Positions 27,218-37,005 are shown, counted from the stretch's first letter. The stretch: DNA of 38,085 nt from Dysgonamonadaceae bacterium (GCA_031271125.1 JAISWH010000170.1:1-38085); one strand, 5' to 3'. Notes: generated by a model from the letters alone, not told the origin. Program-made: numbers and translations.

Positions 27218-29545
27218 CTATTTCTTTTTCCTTTTTGCCGTTTTCGAAGATTTAGCCGGCGCCGCATTAATAATTTTCATTGTTTCTTCAAAACTCAATT
27301 CGGTAGGTACAACGCCTTTGGGGACTCTGAAATTGACTCTGTTATAAGAAATATAGGGGCCGAAACGACCGTTCAGGATTTGTAGTCCGGCGTCTTCGGG
27401 GAAAAGTTTGATATACTTATTCGCTTCTTTTTCTTTTTTTTCCGTAATAAGTTTTTCCGCTTCTTCAAGGGTAATATGATAGGGATCGTATCCTTTGGGA
27501 ATGGAAATAAACATATTATCATATTTAAGATAGGGGCCGAAACGACCAACGGCCGCCTCAATCGGTTTTCCTTCCGATTCTCCTACTTTACGCGGTAATT
27601 GAAACAGCCGTAAAGCTTCTTCCAAAGAGATGGTTTCTATCGACTGCCCTTTCGCCAAAGAGGCAAACAGCGGTTTGGCTTCATCTTCCGCCGAACCGAT
27701 TTGTACAAAAGGTCCGAAGCGTCCGATTTTTACGGACACCGGTTTACCTGTTTTCGGGTCTGTACCCAAAATTTTTTCTCCGACCTTCAATTCGTATTTC
27801 GAAGCGGATACGGTTTGTACTACGGGATGAAACAAGTCGTAAAATTTGTGAAGCGTATCCGTCCAACACATTTCGCCGATGGCGATTTTATCAAATTCTT
27901 TTTCCAGGTTGGCAGTGAAAGTGTATTCCAATACCTGCGGAAAATTTTCCGTCAGAAAATCATTGACAATGATTCCGGAATCGGTAGGCAAAAGTTTACC
28001 TTTATCAGCTCCTACCGTTTCTGTTTTCGTCGTTTTTGCAATGTGCTTATTTTTAAGCGTAAGTGTGATAAACAACTTGGATTCACCCTCTTTGTTCCCT
28101 TTGGTAACGTATCCTCTGTGCTGTATGGTAGAAATGGTCGGCGCATAAGTAGAAGGACGGCCGATGCCCAATTCTTCCAATTTATGCACTAAACTTGCTT
28201 CGGTGTAACGCGCCGGTCTTTGTGTCAGTTTTTCAGCGGCGGTTGCTTCCGACAAATTCAGTATTTCTTTCACTTTCATCGGTGGAAGGAGCGCTTCCAT
28301 CTGTTCATCCTGATTTTCGTCGTCGCTGTCTTCCATATACACGCGCAAGAAGCCGTCGAATTTGATCACTTCACCGTTTACGATAAACTTTTCGTTTTGA
28401 CGGTTACTGATACCAATGGTTACTGTTGTCCGTTCCAATTCCGCATCAGCCATTTGCGAAGCGACGGTGCGTTTCCAAATCAACTCGTAGAGTTTTTGTT
28501 CCGGCACGCTTGTTTTGACGGCCTTCCGGTCAATATATGTAGGGCGAATGGCCTCGTGAGCTTCCTGCGCTCCTTTGGTTTTTGTATGATATTGGCGGAT
28601 TTTCACGTAATTGTCGCCAAAATCATTTTCGATTTCTTTCCTGGCGGCGTTCAGCGCCAAAGTTGATAAATTCAAAGAATCCGTACGCATGTATGTAATA
28701 AAACCTGCTTCATACAATTTTTGAGCGACCGACATGGTCTGGGCAACCGAAAAGCCGATTTTGCGGGCGGCTTCCTGTTGCAAAGTAGAAGTAGTGAAAG
28801 GCGGTGTGGGCGATTTTTTGCCCGGTCGCGTGTTGATGTCTTCAATGGTAAAGGTCGCATCCTTCAGGCTTTCCAGAAATGCTTTCGCTTCGGTTTCGGA
28901 AGGGAAGCGTTTATTTAATTCCGCTTTCAGCAAGGTTTTACCGTCGGAAAGGATAAATTCCGCAACGACTTTGAAATAAACTTCAGCATTGAATTGGTTG
29001 ATTTCCCTTTCCCGCTCGACAATCAGGCGCACGGCAACCGATTGGACGCGTCCGGCGGAAAGCGAAGGCATAATTTTTTTCCAAAGAACCGGCGATAATT
29101 CAAAACCGACAATCCGGTCTAAAACCCGGCGCGCTTGTTGAGCGTCGACCAAGTTCAAATTAATATCCCTTGGATTTTCTATGGCATGAAGTATGGCGTT
29201 TTTTGTTATTTCGTGAAAAACAATCCGCTTCGAATCCTTCTTGGTCAGTTCCAATACTGTGGCAAGATGCCAGGCAATAGCTTCTCCTTCCCGGTCTTCA
29301 TCGGAAGCCAACCAGACCATTTGAGATTCTTTGGCCGCTTTTTTAAGTGTTTTTACTAAAGCCTCTTTGTCGGACGCTATGACATAATCGGGCTTGAAGT
29401 TATTTGCTACATCAACACTCAAGCCTTTTTCTTTCAAATCGCGGATGTGTCCGTAGCTTGAAAGTACTTTATAATCACCGCCTAAAAATTTTTCTATGGT
29501 TTTAGCTTTAGCCGGCGATTCTACAATAACGAGATTTTTCTGCAT
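27218..29545 (-). CDS. topA: DNA topoisomerase I
   Basis: ORF 27218..29572; probable start at 29545 (MQKNLVIVESPAKAKTIEKFLGGDYKVLSSYGHIRDL). 'ASDEDREGEAIAWHLA', 'GFITYMRTDSLNLS', 'LGIGRPSTYAPTISTIQHRGYV'; Lys-rich C-terminus. Confidence 0.96.
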   Translation of the reverse strand: MQKNLVIVESPAKAKTIEKFLGGDYKVLSSYGHIRDLKEKGLSVDVANNFKPDYVIASDKEALVKTLKKAAKESQMVWLASDEDREGEAIAWHLATVLELTKKDSKRIVFHEITKNAILHAIENPRDINLNLVDAQQARRVLDRIVGFELSPVLWKKIMPSLSAGRVQSVAVRLIVEREREINQFNAEVYFKVVAEFILSDGKTLLKAELNKRFPSETEAKAFLESLKDATFTIEDINTRPGKKSPTPPFTTSTLQQEAARKIGFSVAQTMSVAQKLYEAGFITYMRTDSLNLSTLALNAARKEIENDFGDNYVKIRQYHTKTKGAQEAHEAIRPTYIDRKAVKTSVPEQKLYELIWKRTVASQMADAELERTTVTIGISNRQNEKFIVNGEVIKFDGFLRVYMEDSDDENQDEQMEALLPPMKVKEILNLSEATAAEKLTQRPARYTEASLVHKLEELGIGRPSTYAPTISTIQHRGYVTKGNKEGESKLFITLTLKNKHIAKTTKTETVGADKGKLLPTDSGIIVNDFLTENFPQVLEYTFTANLEKEFDKIAIGEMCWTDTLHKFYDLFHPVVQTVSASKYELKVGEKILGTDPKTGKPVSVKIGRFGPFVQIGSAEDEAKPLFASLAKGQSIETISLEEALRLFQLPRKVGESEGKPIEAAVGRFGPYLKYDNMFISIPKGYDPYHITLEEAEKLITEKKEKEANKYIKLFPEDAGLQILNGRFGPYISYNRVNFRVPKGVVPTELSFEETMKIINAAPAKSSKTAKRKKK

Positions 29546-29569
29546 AATTTTATCATCTTTTTGCGGCGG

Positions 29570-29577
29570 CAAATTTA
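29570..29577 (-). promoter_or_regulatory. -7 box for topA
   Basis: CAAATTTA on + strand = TAAATTTG on - strand, just upstream of the likely start at 29545. Confidence 0.45.
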
Positions 29578-29586
29578 ATAAAAAAT

Positions 29587-31362
29587 TTAGAACATTATGC
29601 TTATTCCTCCCATAATGTTGAATTTTTGTGTCGGATAACCATACAAAATGTCATATTTTTGAAATAATAAGTTATTTGTTGAAAGGTATATGGAGAAAAA
29701 CGGAGTGAGGGCATAACTTGTCTTTATGGATAAATCATACACGTCTTTCATGTTAAAATAAGGTTTGGCCGAAAACGGTTCAATCGCTTTTCTTCCAAAT
29801 AAACCCTTAAATGTCAAATCCATACGCAACGGAATATCCGGCGCATGAAAATAGATGTCTGTTTCGGCTTCAAACCGCGGTTTGTGGGATGCTTCCATGT
29901 CATATTCCGCTATACTTCCATCTTCATTGTTATGGACTTTGGTAACATTCCAATTATAGAAAGTTCCTTTTACATTGACGCCTAAAAGGTCTTGGAAGGT
30001 ATAATTCATCCGGGCGCCGAATTTGATGACATTGGCTGTTCCGTAATTTCCGAACAGGACTGTTTTCCCTGATGTCCACTCATAGGAAGGAGTGAAAAAA
30101 TGCTCATCCTTGGTTATGCGGTATCCGGCGAAAACGTCCAGACTGAGATTGGAAACCGGTAAATACCTGAAACCGGCCGTTCCATCCAAATACGTTCTCG
30201 AATCCCGTATTCTTTCGAAAGGATATATGTACCGGTTTTCGTAAAACAGGTTGTAATTGCTATTGTCGTTGCGTCCGCCAAGCGCCGATGCGTAAAAAGC
30301 AAATGCGTCCGAGGGGTTGTAGTTGAAACGGATGTTCGGCGAAACCACATTTTTCTTCCTGCCGCCCAATTCAAAATCGGCTCTCAATCCGAGCGTAAGG
30401 TTCAGGTTGTCGCCTTCCATATAATAATAAGGATTCAGCGAGAGAACCGAAAAAAGCATAATATCATCGTTATCGGCGTAAGTCCGGAAAGCTTCGGAGT
30501 TATACTTATAGGTTTTGTAAAAACCGCTCAATCCGAATCCGGAAGTGGAATTATAATCGTCATGCAAATCCCATTCGATAATTATGCGATTTTCTTTTAC
30601 GCCCGGAGTTGTTTCAGTTAAATATTTTTGCTTGAAACCGGTATATCTCACATTGACTTTGTAATTCAATTTGTCGGGTGTATCCGAAGAAATTCCGGCA
30701 TGGGCTTCCAACATGTTGTTTACTTGATCGGGATAGTCTCTGATTTCGTAGACCGGAGGATCTGATGGCCACATAGACGATAACATGATTTGCTGCCCAT
30801 TGGTAACCGTCAATCCCGAATAATTAAACGAGGAATAAGTGTATTTCAAACCGGCAGACAGTTTCGCATTGTCGAAATTGTGACTGAAATTGATCCCTCC
30901 CCAATTATCGTTCATAAAGAATTTCTGCGATTCGGAAGGGAGTTGAAGACTCGGATTTTTGGAATTACTCGAACGATGCGAAAAATAAACGGACAAAAAG
31001 TCCTTGCCGGTATTCAAAATCTGATAAGCGGCGTCGCCATCGAAGTTCAAAATGGTACTTAACCGGAGGCTTGCGTACCCGGCATATTTCGAGGTGTTCA
31101 AATCCGAAAGCATCGACTTGGGTATCAAGTAATTAAGTCCGGGTTGGGCCTCGTAAGCCGTTGAATAGTTTGAGAACTCCACTTTGGATTCAGGCGCTTG
31201 AGGCTCACGCAATTTCGGCAGGTGATTGATTTTAGCCGCAGACTCGATAGTAGGGCTGTATTCCTTTTCCAAAGTCATTTCGCGATTCAGTACGGAATCT
31301 TTTTGGGCTTGCAGAGGTAATGCGCAAAGCCACGCCAACAATAATATGTAGATTGATTTCAT
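29587..31362 (-). CDS. Outer-membrane beta-barrel (TonB-receptor-like) protein
   Basis: 591 aa; signal peptide 'MKSIYILLLAWLCALPLQAQ'; alternating aromatic barrel strands; C-terminal 'KFNIMGGISIMF'. Confidence 0.75.
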   Translation of the reverse strand: MKSIYILLLAWLCALPLQAQKDSVLNREMTLEKEYSPTIESAAKINHLPKLREPQAPESKVEFSNYSTAYEAQPGLNYLIPKSMLSDLNTSKYAGYASLRLSTILNFDGDAAYQILNTGKDFLSVYFSHRSSNSKNPSLQLPSESQKFFMNDNWGGINFSHNFDNAKLSAGLKYTYSSFNYSGLTVTNGQQIMLSSMWPSDPPVYEIRDYPDQVNNMLEAHAGISSDTPDKLNYKVNVRYTGFKQKYLTETTPGVKENRIIIEWDLHDDYNSTSGFGLSGFYKTYKYNSEAFRTYADNDDIMLFSVLSLNPYYYMEGDNLNLTLGLRADFELGGRKKNVVSPNIRFNYNPSDAFAFYASALGGRNDNSNYNLFYENRYIYPFERIRDSRTYLDGTAGFRYLPVSNLSLDVFAGYRITKDEHFFTPSYEWTSGKTVLFGNYGTANVIKFGARMNYTFQDLLGVNVKGTFYNWNVTKVHNNEDGSIAEYDMEASHKPRFEAETDIYFHAPDIPLRMDLTFKGLFGRKAIEPFSAKPYFNMKDVYDLSIKTSYALTPFFSIYLSTNNLLFQKYDILYGYPTQKFNIMGGISIMF

Positions 31363-31398
31363 ATTTAAATAAACTAAAAGTTAAATACTAATTACTCC

Positions 31399-31430
31399 TA
31401 AAGCCTTGCTCCCGCGTGGAGTAGGCTTTA
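31399..31430 (-). terminator. Hairpin downstream of the TPR gene
   Basis: TAAAGCCT...AGGCTTTA 8-bp outer arms with inner complementarity (GCTCC/GGAG), directly after the stop at 31433; no strong T-tract. Confidence 0.4.
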
Positions 31431-31432
31431 TG

Positions 31433-34423
31433 TTATAATTTTTCTAATCGGTCATTAATCATGCTTTTAATATCGTCTCCCTGCTGTTTATAATTGTTTA
31501 GCAAACTTTCCAGATATTGGCGAGCCTGTAATTTATCACCTTCGGAAAGGCAAATATCCGACATCAGGATAAAACTCCGCGCCAACCAGTAAGCATGCGG
31601 CGTTCCTTGCTTGATATAATCCGAAATGACGTCTTTGGCGCGGCCGGTTTGCTTATTGTCAAAATAATTTTGCGCCAATAAATATTTGGCTTCCGCGCCG
31701 AATATCGTCCTTGTGTCTTTCGATAAATCCAGCAAATCTTTTTCGGCGAGTGTTTTTTCGCCCAATTCCAAAAAGGCTTTTGCCCGATAGTATTTGGCTT
31801 CTTCCTTGATTCTCGGATCGGAAATTTCACTTTTCAACAAAAGATTGGCGGAAGTAGCCGTTTGGTTAGGTTTGTGCAGGCGGGCAGCCGAACGCATTGT
31901 TCCCAAAGCGCCTTCTTCGCGGTTGGATTTGTTTTCGGCCATATTTTGCAGGCGTTCGTAGTACGGCAAAGCGCTATCGTAGTTGCCCTCGTTATACAAT
32001 AACTCGGCCATCCGGGCAAGGGATTCTTCGGTAAACCGGTTGTTTCCTGCATCCAAAACTTTTTGAAATTCACGTTTTGCCGCCGGATAATCCTTTTCCA
32101 TGTAATACGTTTGAGCGAGATAGTAGTGGGCATTTGTGCCGAATGTGCCGTTGGGAAAAGATTGCAGGTAATTAATCATTCCGGTTTGCGCTTGTTTCAC
32201 GTTGTCTCTCATGAAAGAACGTTCGGCAGCTATGTATGTCAATGAATCCTGTTCCGTTACATCGAACTTGACGGCGCCGCCTAAAGACTCAATATATTGC
32301 GCATATCCGGTGATATTGTTCATATCAAGATAAATCGATTTCAAATCCTGAACGGCTGTTACCGCTTCTTCGCTGCCCGGATATTTTTCGATTACTTTTT
32401 TGTAAGCCTGTACCGCATTTTCCAACTGATTGGTTTTGAAATAGAGTAAACCGATTTGCAGTCCGGCTTTGCGGGCATTACTGTTTTCGGGAAAGCGATC
32501 CCACAGGTTTTGATAGGTGTTTATGGCTGCAACTTCATTTTCCATTAACATATAAGTGCGTCCTTTTTCGTAGAGTGCGTCCGGCACGTAAGGCGATTCG
32601 GGATAATCGCCGATTAATTTGTCCATCAGGTTGATTTTCCCGGTGTAATCTTTTTGCAACCCCAAAACATATCCTTTCCGGAACAAGGCGTAATCACCTG
32701 CCGAAGGCATGAGGCGGATCGATTGGTTGTACGCGTTTTCAGCCTCACTCAAACGCCTGTTGTGGAAATAGCAATCGCCCAAACGTGCGTATGCATCCGC
32801 CAATACAGCCGATTTGCTTTTTTCCATATTGATATACCTGAGGAAATTGATTTCCGCCGCATTGTATTGCTGCCGGTTGAAAGCGCAATATGCCAAACCG
32901 TAAACAGCTAATCCAGAAAGGTTTCCGGCATTACTTCCTGTGTTCAGGCAGGCTTGAAAATCATTTGCCGCTTGCGTGTAATTATTTGTTTTATAATAAG
33001 ATTCGGCACGCCAATAAATGGATTCGTTTTTTTCGTTTACCGCATAATTTCCGGCGTTTATCGCTTGGGTGAAATATTGAATGGCTTTGCCGTAATTTTT
33101 ATTGGTAAAATGTACGGTTCCTAAATAATAATAGATTTTCTGGGCGGCTTCGCGGATTTTAGTTCCGGGGTTTTTGATTTTGGCAATGGAAGCCAAAGCC
33201 GTTTCGTAATTCTTAGTTGTCAGGTAAACATCTATTAATGCGTCGTTTACATTGTCGGTATAAATGGATTTCGGATAAGTATTGAGGAAATTTTCCAACA
33301 CCGTGACCGATTCTCCAAACGCGGAAACCGAATTTTGATGCAGAAGCATGGCATAATTATATGTGGCTGCTTCCTGGGCCTGCAAATCGAAATCCATACG
33401 GGAAGCCGATTGGAAAGCCATCAACGCTTTACCGGTATCGGCTTGCTTCAGGTATGCTTGTCCCAAATATAAATAGGCGCTTTGACCGCGCAAGTTGTTG
33501 CCGGGTTCGCTTTTACTCAGATACTCAATGGCTTTCGGATAATCTTTTTGAAAAAAACAGCTCAGTCCCAGAGTGTAAAAATCTTCGGGTTGCGGATTTT
33601 CCGCTGTTGTAAAATATTTTTTCAAATACTCAATGGCTTTCGAATAATCTGCTTGTTGATAATAAGATAAGCCAACCAAACGATTCATTTCCATATTGTA
33701 ATCGTGGGAAGGATAAGCGCTTAAAAGTTTCCGGCCTTCGGCAATCGTCCGATCGTAACGTCCTTGCGCAAAATTGATTTGTGCCAGATAATATAGAACG
33801 TCGGGATTAAATTCTTTTTTATTTTTAATTTCATTGAACAGAGGTAAGGCTTGTTTGTAATCTTCCTCTGTATAAGAAATATAAGCAGAATAATAAATAG
33901 CTTCGTCGCGGTAGTTTACGCTGTTTTTCCTTAATAGGAAGAATAGGCGTTTGGCTTCTTTGTTCTGCTGCATTTGCAGGTAAGAATATCCCAAACGGTA
34001 GGCGTAATCTTCCTGTTCCTGCACCGAAAGTTTATCCAAATCGGCTTGTGAAAACCAATAAATAGCTACCTTGTAATCTGCTTGTTTATAGTGAGTTGAA
34101 GCAATCATAAAACAAACTTCGTCCCGGTGCCTGTTGACCGGGTAATCATCTAAAAAACGCATTAATTCAAGCCTTGCATTCGTTTTTCCCTGGTGGTATA
34201 AGGAAGCCGCCAACAGAAAAGCGGATTCCTGAATCAATGCTTCATCCGTAGCTATTTGTCCGAATTGAAGTAGCTTATTGGTACAGCCGGCATAATTTTG
34301 ATTGTCGTACAACCATTTGCCTTCTTTAAAAAGCCGATCGGGGGAAATATAACTAACCGAACGTTGCGCTACGGTTATTTGCATGCAAAACACACTGCAC
34401 AAGAGGAATAATAATTTTTTCAT
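31433..34423 (-). CDS. Tetratricopeptide repeat protein, secreted
   Basis: 996 aa; signal peptide 'MKKLLFLLCSVFCMQITVAQ'; many TPR units, e.g. 'YYLGTVHFTNKNYGKAIQYFTQAINAG', 'ADAYARLGDCYFHNRRLSEAENAYNQSIRLMP'. Confidence 0.92.
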   Translation of the reverse strand: MKKLLFLLCSVFCMQITVAQRSVSYISPDRLFKEGKWLYDNQNYAGCTNKLLQFGQIATDEALIQESAFLLAASLYHQGKTNARLELMRFLDDYPVNRHRDEVCFMIASTHYKQADYKVAIYWFSQADLDKLSVQEQEDYAYRLGYSYLQMQQNKEAKRLFFLLRKNSVNYRDEAIYYSAYISYTEEDYKQALPLFNEIKNKKEFNPDVLYYLAQINFAQGRYDRTIAEGRKLLSAYPSHDYNMEMNRLVGLSYYQQADYSKAIEYLKKYFTTAENPQPEDFYTLGLSCFFQKDYPKAIEYLSKSEPGNNLRGQSAYLYLGQAYLKQADTGKALMAFQSASRMDFDLQAQEAATYNYAMLLHQNSVSAFGESVTVLENFLNTYPKSIYTDNVNDALIDVYLTTKNYETALASIAKIKNPGTKIREAAQKIYYYLGTVHFTNKNYGKAIQYFTQAINAGNYAVNEKNESIYWRAESYYKTNNYTQAANDFQACLNTGSNAGNLSGLAVYGLAYCAFNRQQYNAAEINFLRYINMEKSKSAVLADAYARLGDCYFHNRRLSEAENAYNQSIRLMPSAGDYALFRKGYVLGLQKDYTGKINLMDKLIGDYPESPYVPDALYEKGRTYMLMENEVAAINTYQNLWDRFPENSNARKAGLQIGLLYFKTNQLENAVQAYKKVIEKYPGSEEAVTAVQDLKSIYLDMNNITGYAQYIESLGGAVKFDVTEQDSLTYIAAERSFMRDNVKQAQTGMINYLQSFPNGTFGTNAHYYLAQTYYMEKDYPAAKREFQKVLDAGNNRFTEESLARMAELLYNEGNYDSALPYYERLQNMAENKSNREEGALGTMRSAARLHKPNQTATSANLLLKSEISDPRIKEEAKYYRAKAFLELGEKTLAEKDLLDLSKDTRTIFGAEAKYLLAQNYFDNKQTGRAKDVISDYIKQGTPHAYWLARSFILMSDICLSEGDKLQARQYLESLLNNYKQQGDDIKSMINDRLEKL

Positions 34424-34450
34424 CCGGACATAAATTTATTCTTAATTATG

Positions 34451-34458
34451 CAAAAGTA
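34451..34458 (-). promoter_or_regulatory. -7 box for the TPR gene
   Basis: CAAAAGTA on + strand = TACTTTTG on - strand, 28 bp upstream of the start at 34423. Confidence 0.4.
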
Positions 34459-34500
34459 GTAATTAGCATGAAATAAACCAAATTTAGTGAAATCGGGATT

Positions 34501-35937
34501 TCAGATTCTTTTGACGACAACAAGTCCTTTCTCCCCAGCCGTTTTCAATAAGAAATCATAGACTGCATCGTATTCGTTGGGAATGAGTCCGTCGAGAATT
34601 GCATCTTTGACAGCCGATTTCAATTCCCCAACCATTCTACCGGGCGGAAGATCAAACATTTCCATAATTTGCAGGCCGTCGATGGGCGGTTGGAAATTGC
34701 GGATTTTGTCTTTTTCTTCTATTTCCTTTAATTTGCTTCGCACCAGCTTGAAATTAGCAAGAAACCGCCGCACTTTTTCGGGATTCTTGGAAGTAATATC
34801 CGCTTCGCACAAAAGCATCAAATCGTCGATGTCGTCGCCGGCTTCAAAAAGCAAACGGCGAATGGCCGAATCGGTCACCTCTTCATCCGACAAAACAATC
34901 GGGCGCATGTGCAAAGCAACCAGTTTCTCGTTGTATCTTAATTTCTCGTTGAGCGGAAATTTCATTCGTTGAAAAATTCCTTTCAACATCTTCATTCCGA
35001 AAAATTCGTGGGCATGGAAAGTCCAGCCCGTATGGGGATCGAAGCGTTTACTACGAGGTTTCCCGATGTCGTGAAACAACGCCGCCCAACGCAACCACAA
35101 GTTGTCGCTTGTCCGCGCCAGATTATCCAGAACCTTCAGCGTGTGGCTGAAATTGTCTTTGTGGCCGACGCTTTCTTTGGTTTCGACGCCTTTCAAAGCC
35201 GTCAATTCGGGAAGAATCATTTCCAACAAGCCGGTTTTGTCCAACAGATCAAATCCGACCGAAGGACAGGGTGACAGGATAATCTTATTCAATTCATCCG
35301 TGATCCGTTCTTTGGAAATAATCTCAATCCGGTTTTTGTTTCGTTCTATCGCTTCAAATGTTTCGGGATAAATGAAAAATCCCAATTGGGAGGCAAATCT
35401 TACGGCGCGTAACATCCGCAAAGGGTCGTCGCTGAAAGTAATATCCGGATCCAGGGGCGTACGAATCAAAAGGTCTTCCAGATCCTGCAAACCGTTGAAC
35501 GGGTCAATCAATTCTCCGAAATGTTCTTTATTGATGCGGATAGCTAAGGCGTTTATCGTGAAATCGCGGCGTTTCAGGTCATCTTCCAGCGTGCCGTCTT
35601 CTACAATCGGCTTGCGGGAATTGCGGTCGTAGGATTCTTTCCGTGCGCCGACAAACTCTATCTCAGTGTCTTTGTATTTGACTTGGGCTGTTCCGAAATT
35701 TTTGAAAACAGATAAATTGGCTTTCTTTCCCAGATTTCCGGCAACCGCTTGCGCTAGCCGAATACCGCTCCCCACACAGACGACATCAATGTCTTTGGAA
35801 GTCCTGCGCAGAACCATATCCCTAACATATCCTCCTATAATATAAGTTTCTGCTTGAAGTTGATCCGCTTCTTCCGCAATAACTTCAAATATTTTGCCTT
35901 GTAATTTTTTTTGTATTTCGTTAAAATTTAATTCCAT
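34501..35937 (-). CDS. CCA-adding / poly(A) polymerase-type tRNA nucleotidyltransferase with HD domain
   Basis: 478 aa; 'TYIIGGYVRDMVLRRTSKDIDVVCVGSG', 'RRDFTINALAIRI', 'LIDPFNGLQDLEDLLIRTPLDPDITFSDDPLRMLRAVRFASQLGF', HD motif 'WAALFHDIGKP'. Confidence 0.94.
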   Translation of the reverse strand: MELNFNEIQKKLQGKIFEVIAEEADQLQAETYIIGGYVRDMVLRRTSKDIDVVCVGSGIRLAQAVAGNLGKKANLSVFKNFGTAQVKYKDTEIEFVGARKESYDRNSRKPIVEDGTLEDDLKRRDFTINALAIRINKEHFGELIDPFNGLQDLEDLLIRTPLDPDITFSDDPLRMLRAVRFASQLGFFIYPETFEAIERNKNRIEIISKERITDELNKIILSPCPSVGFDLLDKTGLLEMILPELTALKGVETKESVGHKDNFSHTLKVLDNLARTSDNLWLRWAALFHDIGKPRSKRFDPHTGWTFHAHEFFGMKMLKGIFQRMKFPLNEKLRYNEKLVALHMRPIVLSDEEVTDSAIRRLLFEAGDDIDDLMLLCEADITSKNPEKVRRFLANFKLVRSKLKEIEEKDKIRNFQPPIDGLQIMEMFDLPPGRMVGELKSAVKDAILDGLIPNEYDAVYDFLLKTAGEKGLVVVKRI

Positions 35938-35942
35938 AGCGG

Positions 35943-35972
35943 CAAAGGTACGAACTTTTTTTACTATTTTTG
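35943..35972. promoter_or_regulatory. Back-to-back -7 boxes for the CCA enzyme (-) and the lipoprotein (+)
   Basis: CAAAGGTA 35943-35950 (TACCTTTG on -) and TATTTTTG 35965-35972 (+); no clear -33 boxes. Confidence 0.4.
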
Positions 35973-35991
35973 CGGTCTAAAAAACAAAATC

Positions 35992-36696
35992 ATGAAACTA
36001 CATCTGTTTTTCATCGGCATCCTTTTGCTTTCGTATGCTTGTAATAAATTGGAAGTTCGGAAAGAAAGTTTACAATCAGACCGCTTGGCCGACCTGAAAC
36101 AACAATCCCAAAATTTGGCTTATTATGATAGTTTATTGCAAATCCGCTTGTCGCAGCGGGATTCCATGAAATCGTATTTTTTATTTGAAAAAAATCCGGA
36201 ATATGACGAAATCGGGAAATATTATGCTAAATCGCAGAAATTGGAAAACAATTTGCGGCGTTCATATATTCGAAGTGTAGTTAATGAATTGGGAATTATG
36301 GAATTAGCGAGTATTTATTACGGCGCTCAACCGATTCGGCATACCGGTCTGAAAGTATCCGGTTCCGAAGGAGAATATACCGAAACCGAAGTGATTCCTT
36401 ACGACGGCGGCATGAATTATTCATTCACCAATTTGAACATGACAACGGAAACGGTTACCTATGCCGGAGGAAAAGATAATGGAGTTATACAATTCATTTA
36501 CAATAACATGAGCATTCCACTCAAAGCCGAATATACGGGAGGAAACAAAAAATACAGCTTCACCATTTCTCAGGCCGATAAAGCTGCGTTGGTTGATATA
36601 CGCGATTTTTCCGTTGTGCTTTCCGATATTGATCGCTTGAATAAAGAGATGGAAAAGTCTAAACTTAGGAATTACGAATTAGGAATTGAGAATTGA
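35992..36696 (+). CDS. Hypothetical lipoprotein
   Basis: 234 aa; lipobox 'LLLSYACNK'; coiled N-terminal half. The C-terminal NYELGIEN is encoded by the heptamer repeat. Confidence 0.7.
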   Translation: MKLHLFFIGILLLSYACNKLEVRKESLQSDRLADLKQQSQNLAYYDSLLQIRLSQRDSMKSYFLFEKNPEYDEIGKYYAKSQKLENNLRRSYIRSVVNELGIMELASIYYGAQPIRHTGLKVSGSEGEYTETEVIPYDGGMNYSFTNLNMTTETVTYAGGKDNGVIQFIYNNMSIPLKAEYTGGNKKYSFTISQADKAALVDIRDFSVVLSDIDRLNKEMEKSKLRNYELGIEN

Positions 36697-36718
36697 GAAT
36701 TTTGTAATTCCTAATTCC
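36664..36718. repeat. GAATTNN heptamer array with inverted arms at the end of the lipoprotein gene
   Basis: GAATTAC GAATTAG GAATTGA GAATTGA GAATTTT followed by GTAATTCCTAATTCC; stem TTAGGAATTAC (36665-36675)/GTAATTCCTAA (36704-36714). Confidence 0.8.
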
Positions 36719-36764
36719 AAGACTTATTTGGGGATAATTATTTTCCTGTGATGCAGGCATGGGT

Positions 36765-36792
36765 GTAGGGGCAAGGCGCGCCTTGCCCCTAC
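36765..36792. repeat. Perfect 28-bp palindrome
   Basis: GTAGGGGCAAGGCGCGCCTTGCCCCTAC is its own reverse complement. Confidence 0.95.
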
Positions 36793-36911
36793 GTCGGGTT
36801 TTGTAAATAAAAAGAAAGGCGGGGCATTAAAACATCCGGTAAATGGAATACGTCGCCACACCAAAGCGGCGAAGTCCCGGTATATTTGCCAAAATCGCGA
36901 GAATCTGATTT

Positions 36912-36936
36912 GCAGATTTCCCGAAGGGAAACCTGC
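36912..36936. repeat. Hairpin
   Basis: GCAG-A-TTTCCC-GAA-GGGAAA-C-CTGC, 10 paired positions with one mismatch and a 3-nt loop. Confidence 0.6.
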
Positions 36937-37005
36937 GGTTGGGGGGTGCAATTCAAATTGTCGCGTCAAATAAGTATCTTTGTGTGCAAATAAAAACAGT
37001 ATGTT

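Noticed and set aside
26831-27385. 184-194-aa + strand ORFs (26763..27347, 26831..27385) opposite ilvD/topA
   Set aside because: They span the ends of two genuine minus-strand genes and read as reverse-frame translations of conserved IlvD and TopA segments.
8747-31074. 14-bp match AACCGGAGGCTTGC at 8747-8760 and 31061-31074
   Set aside because: The second copy is inside the coding sequence of the outer-membrane protein and the match does not extend; likely chance.
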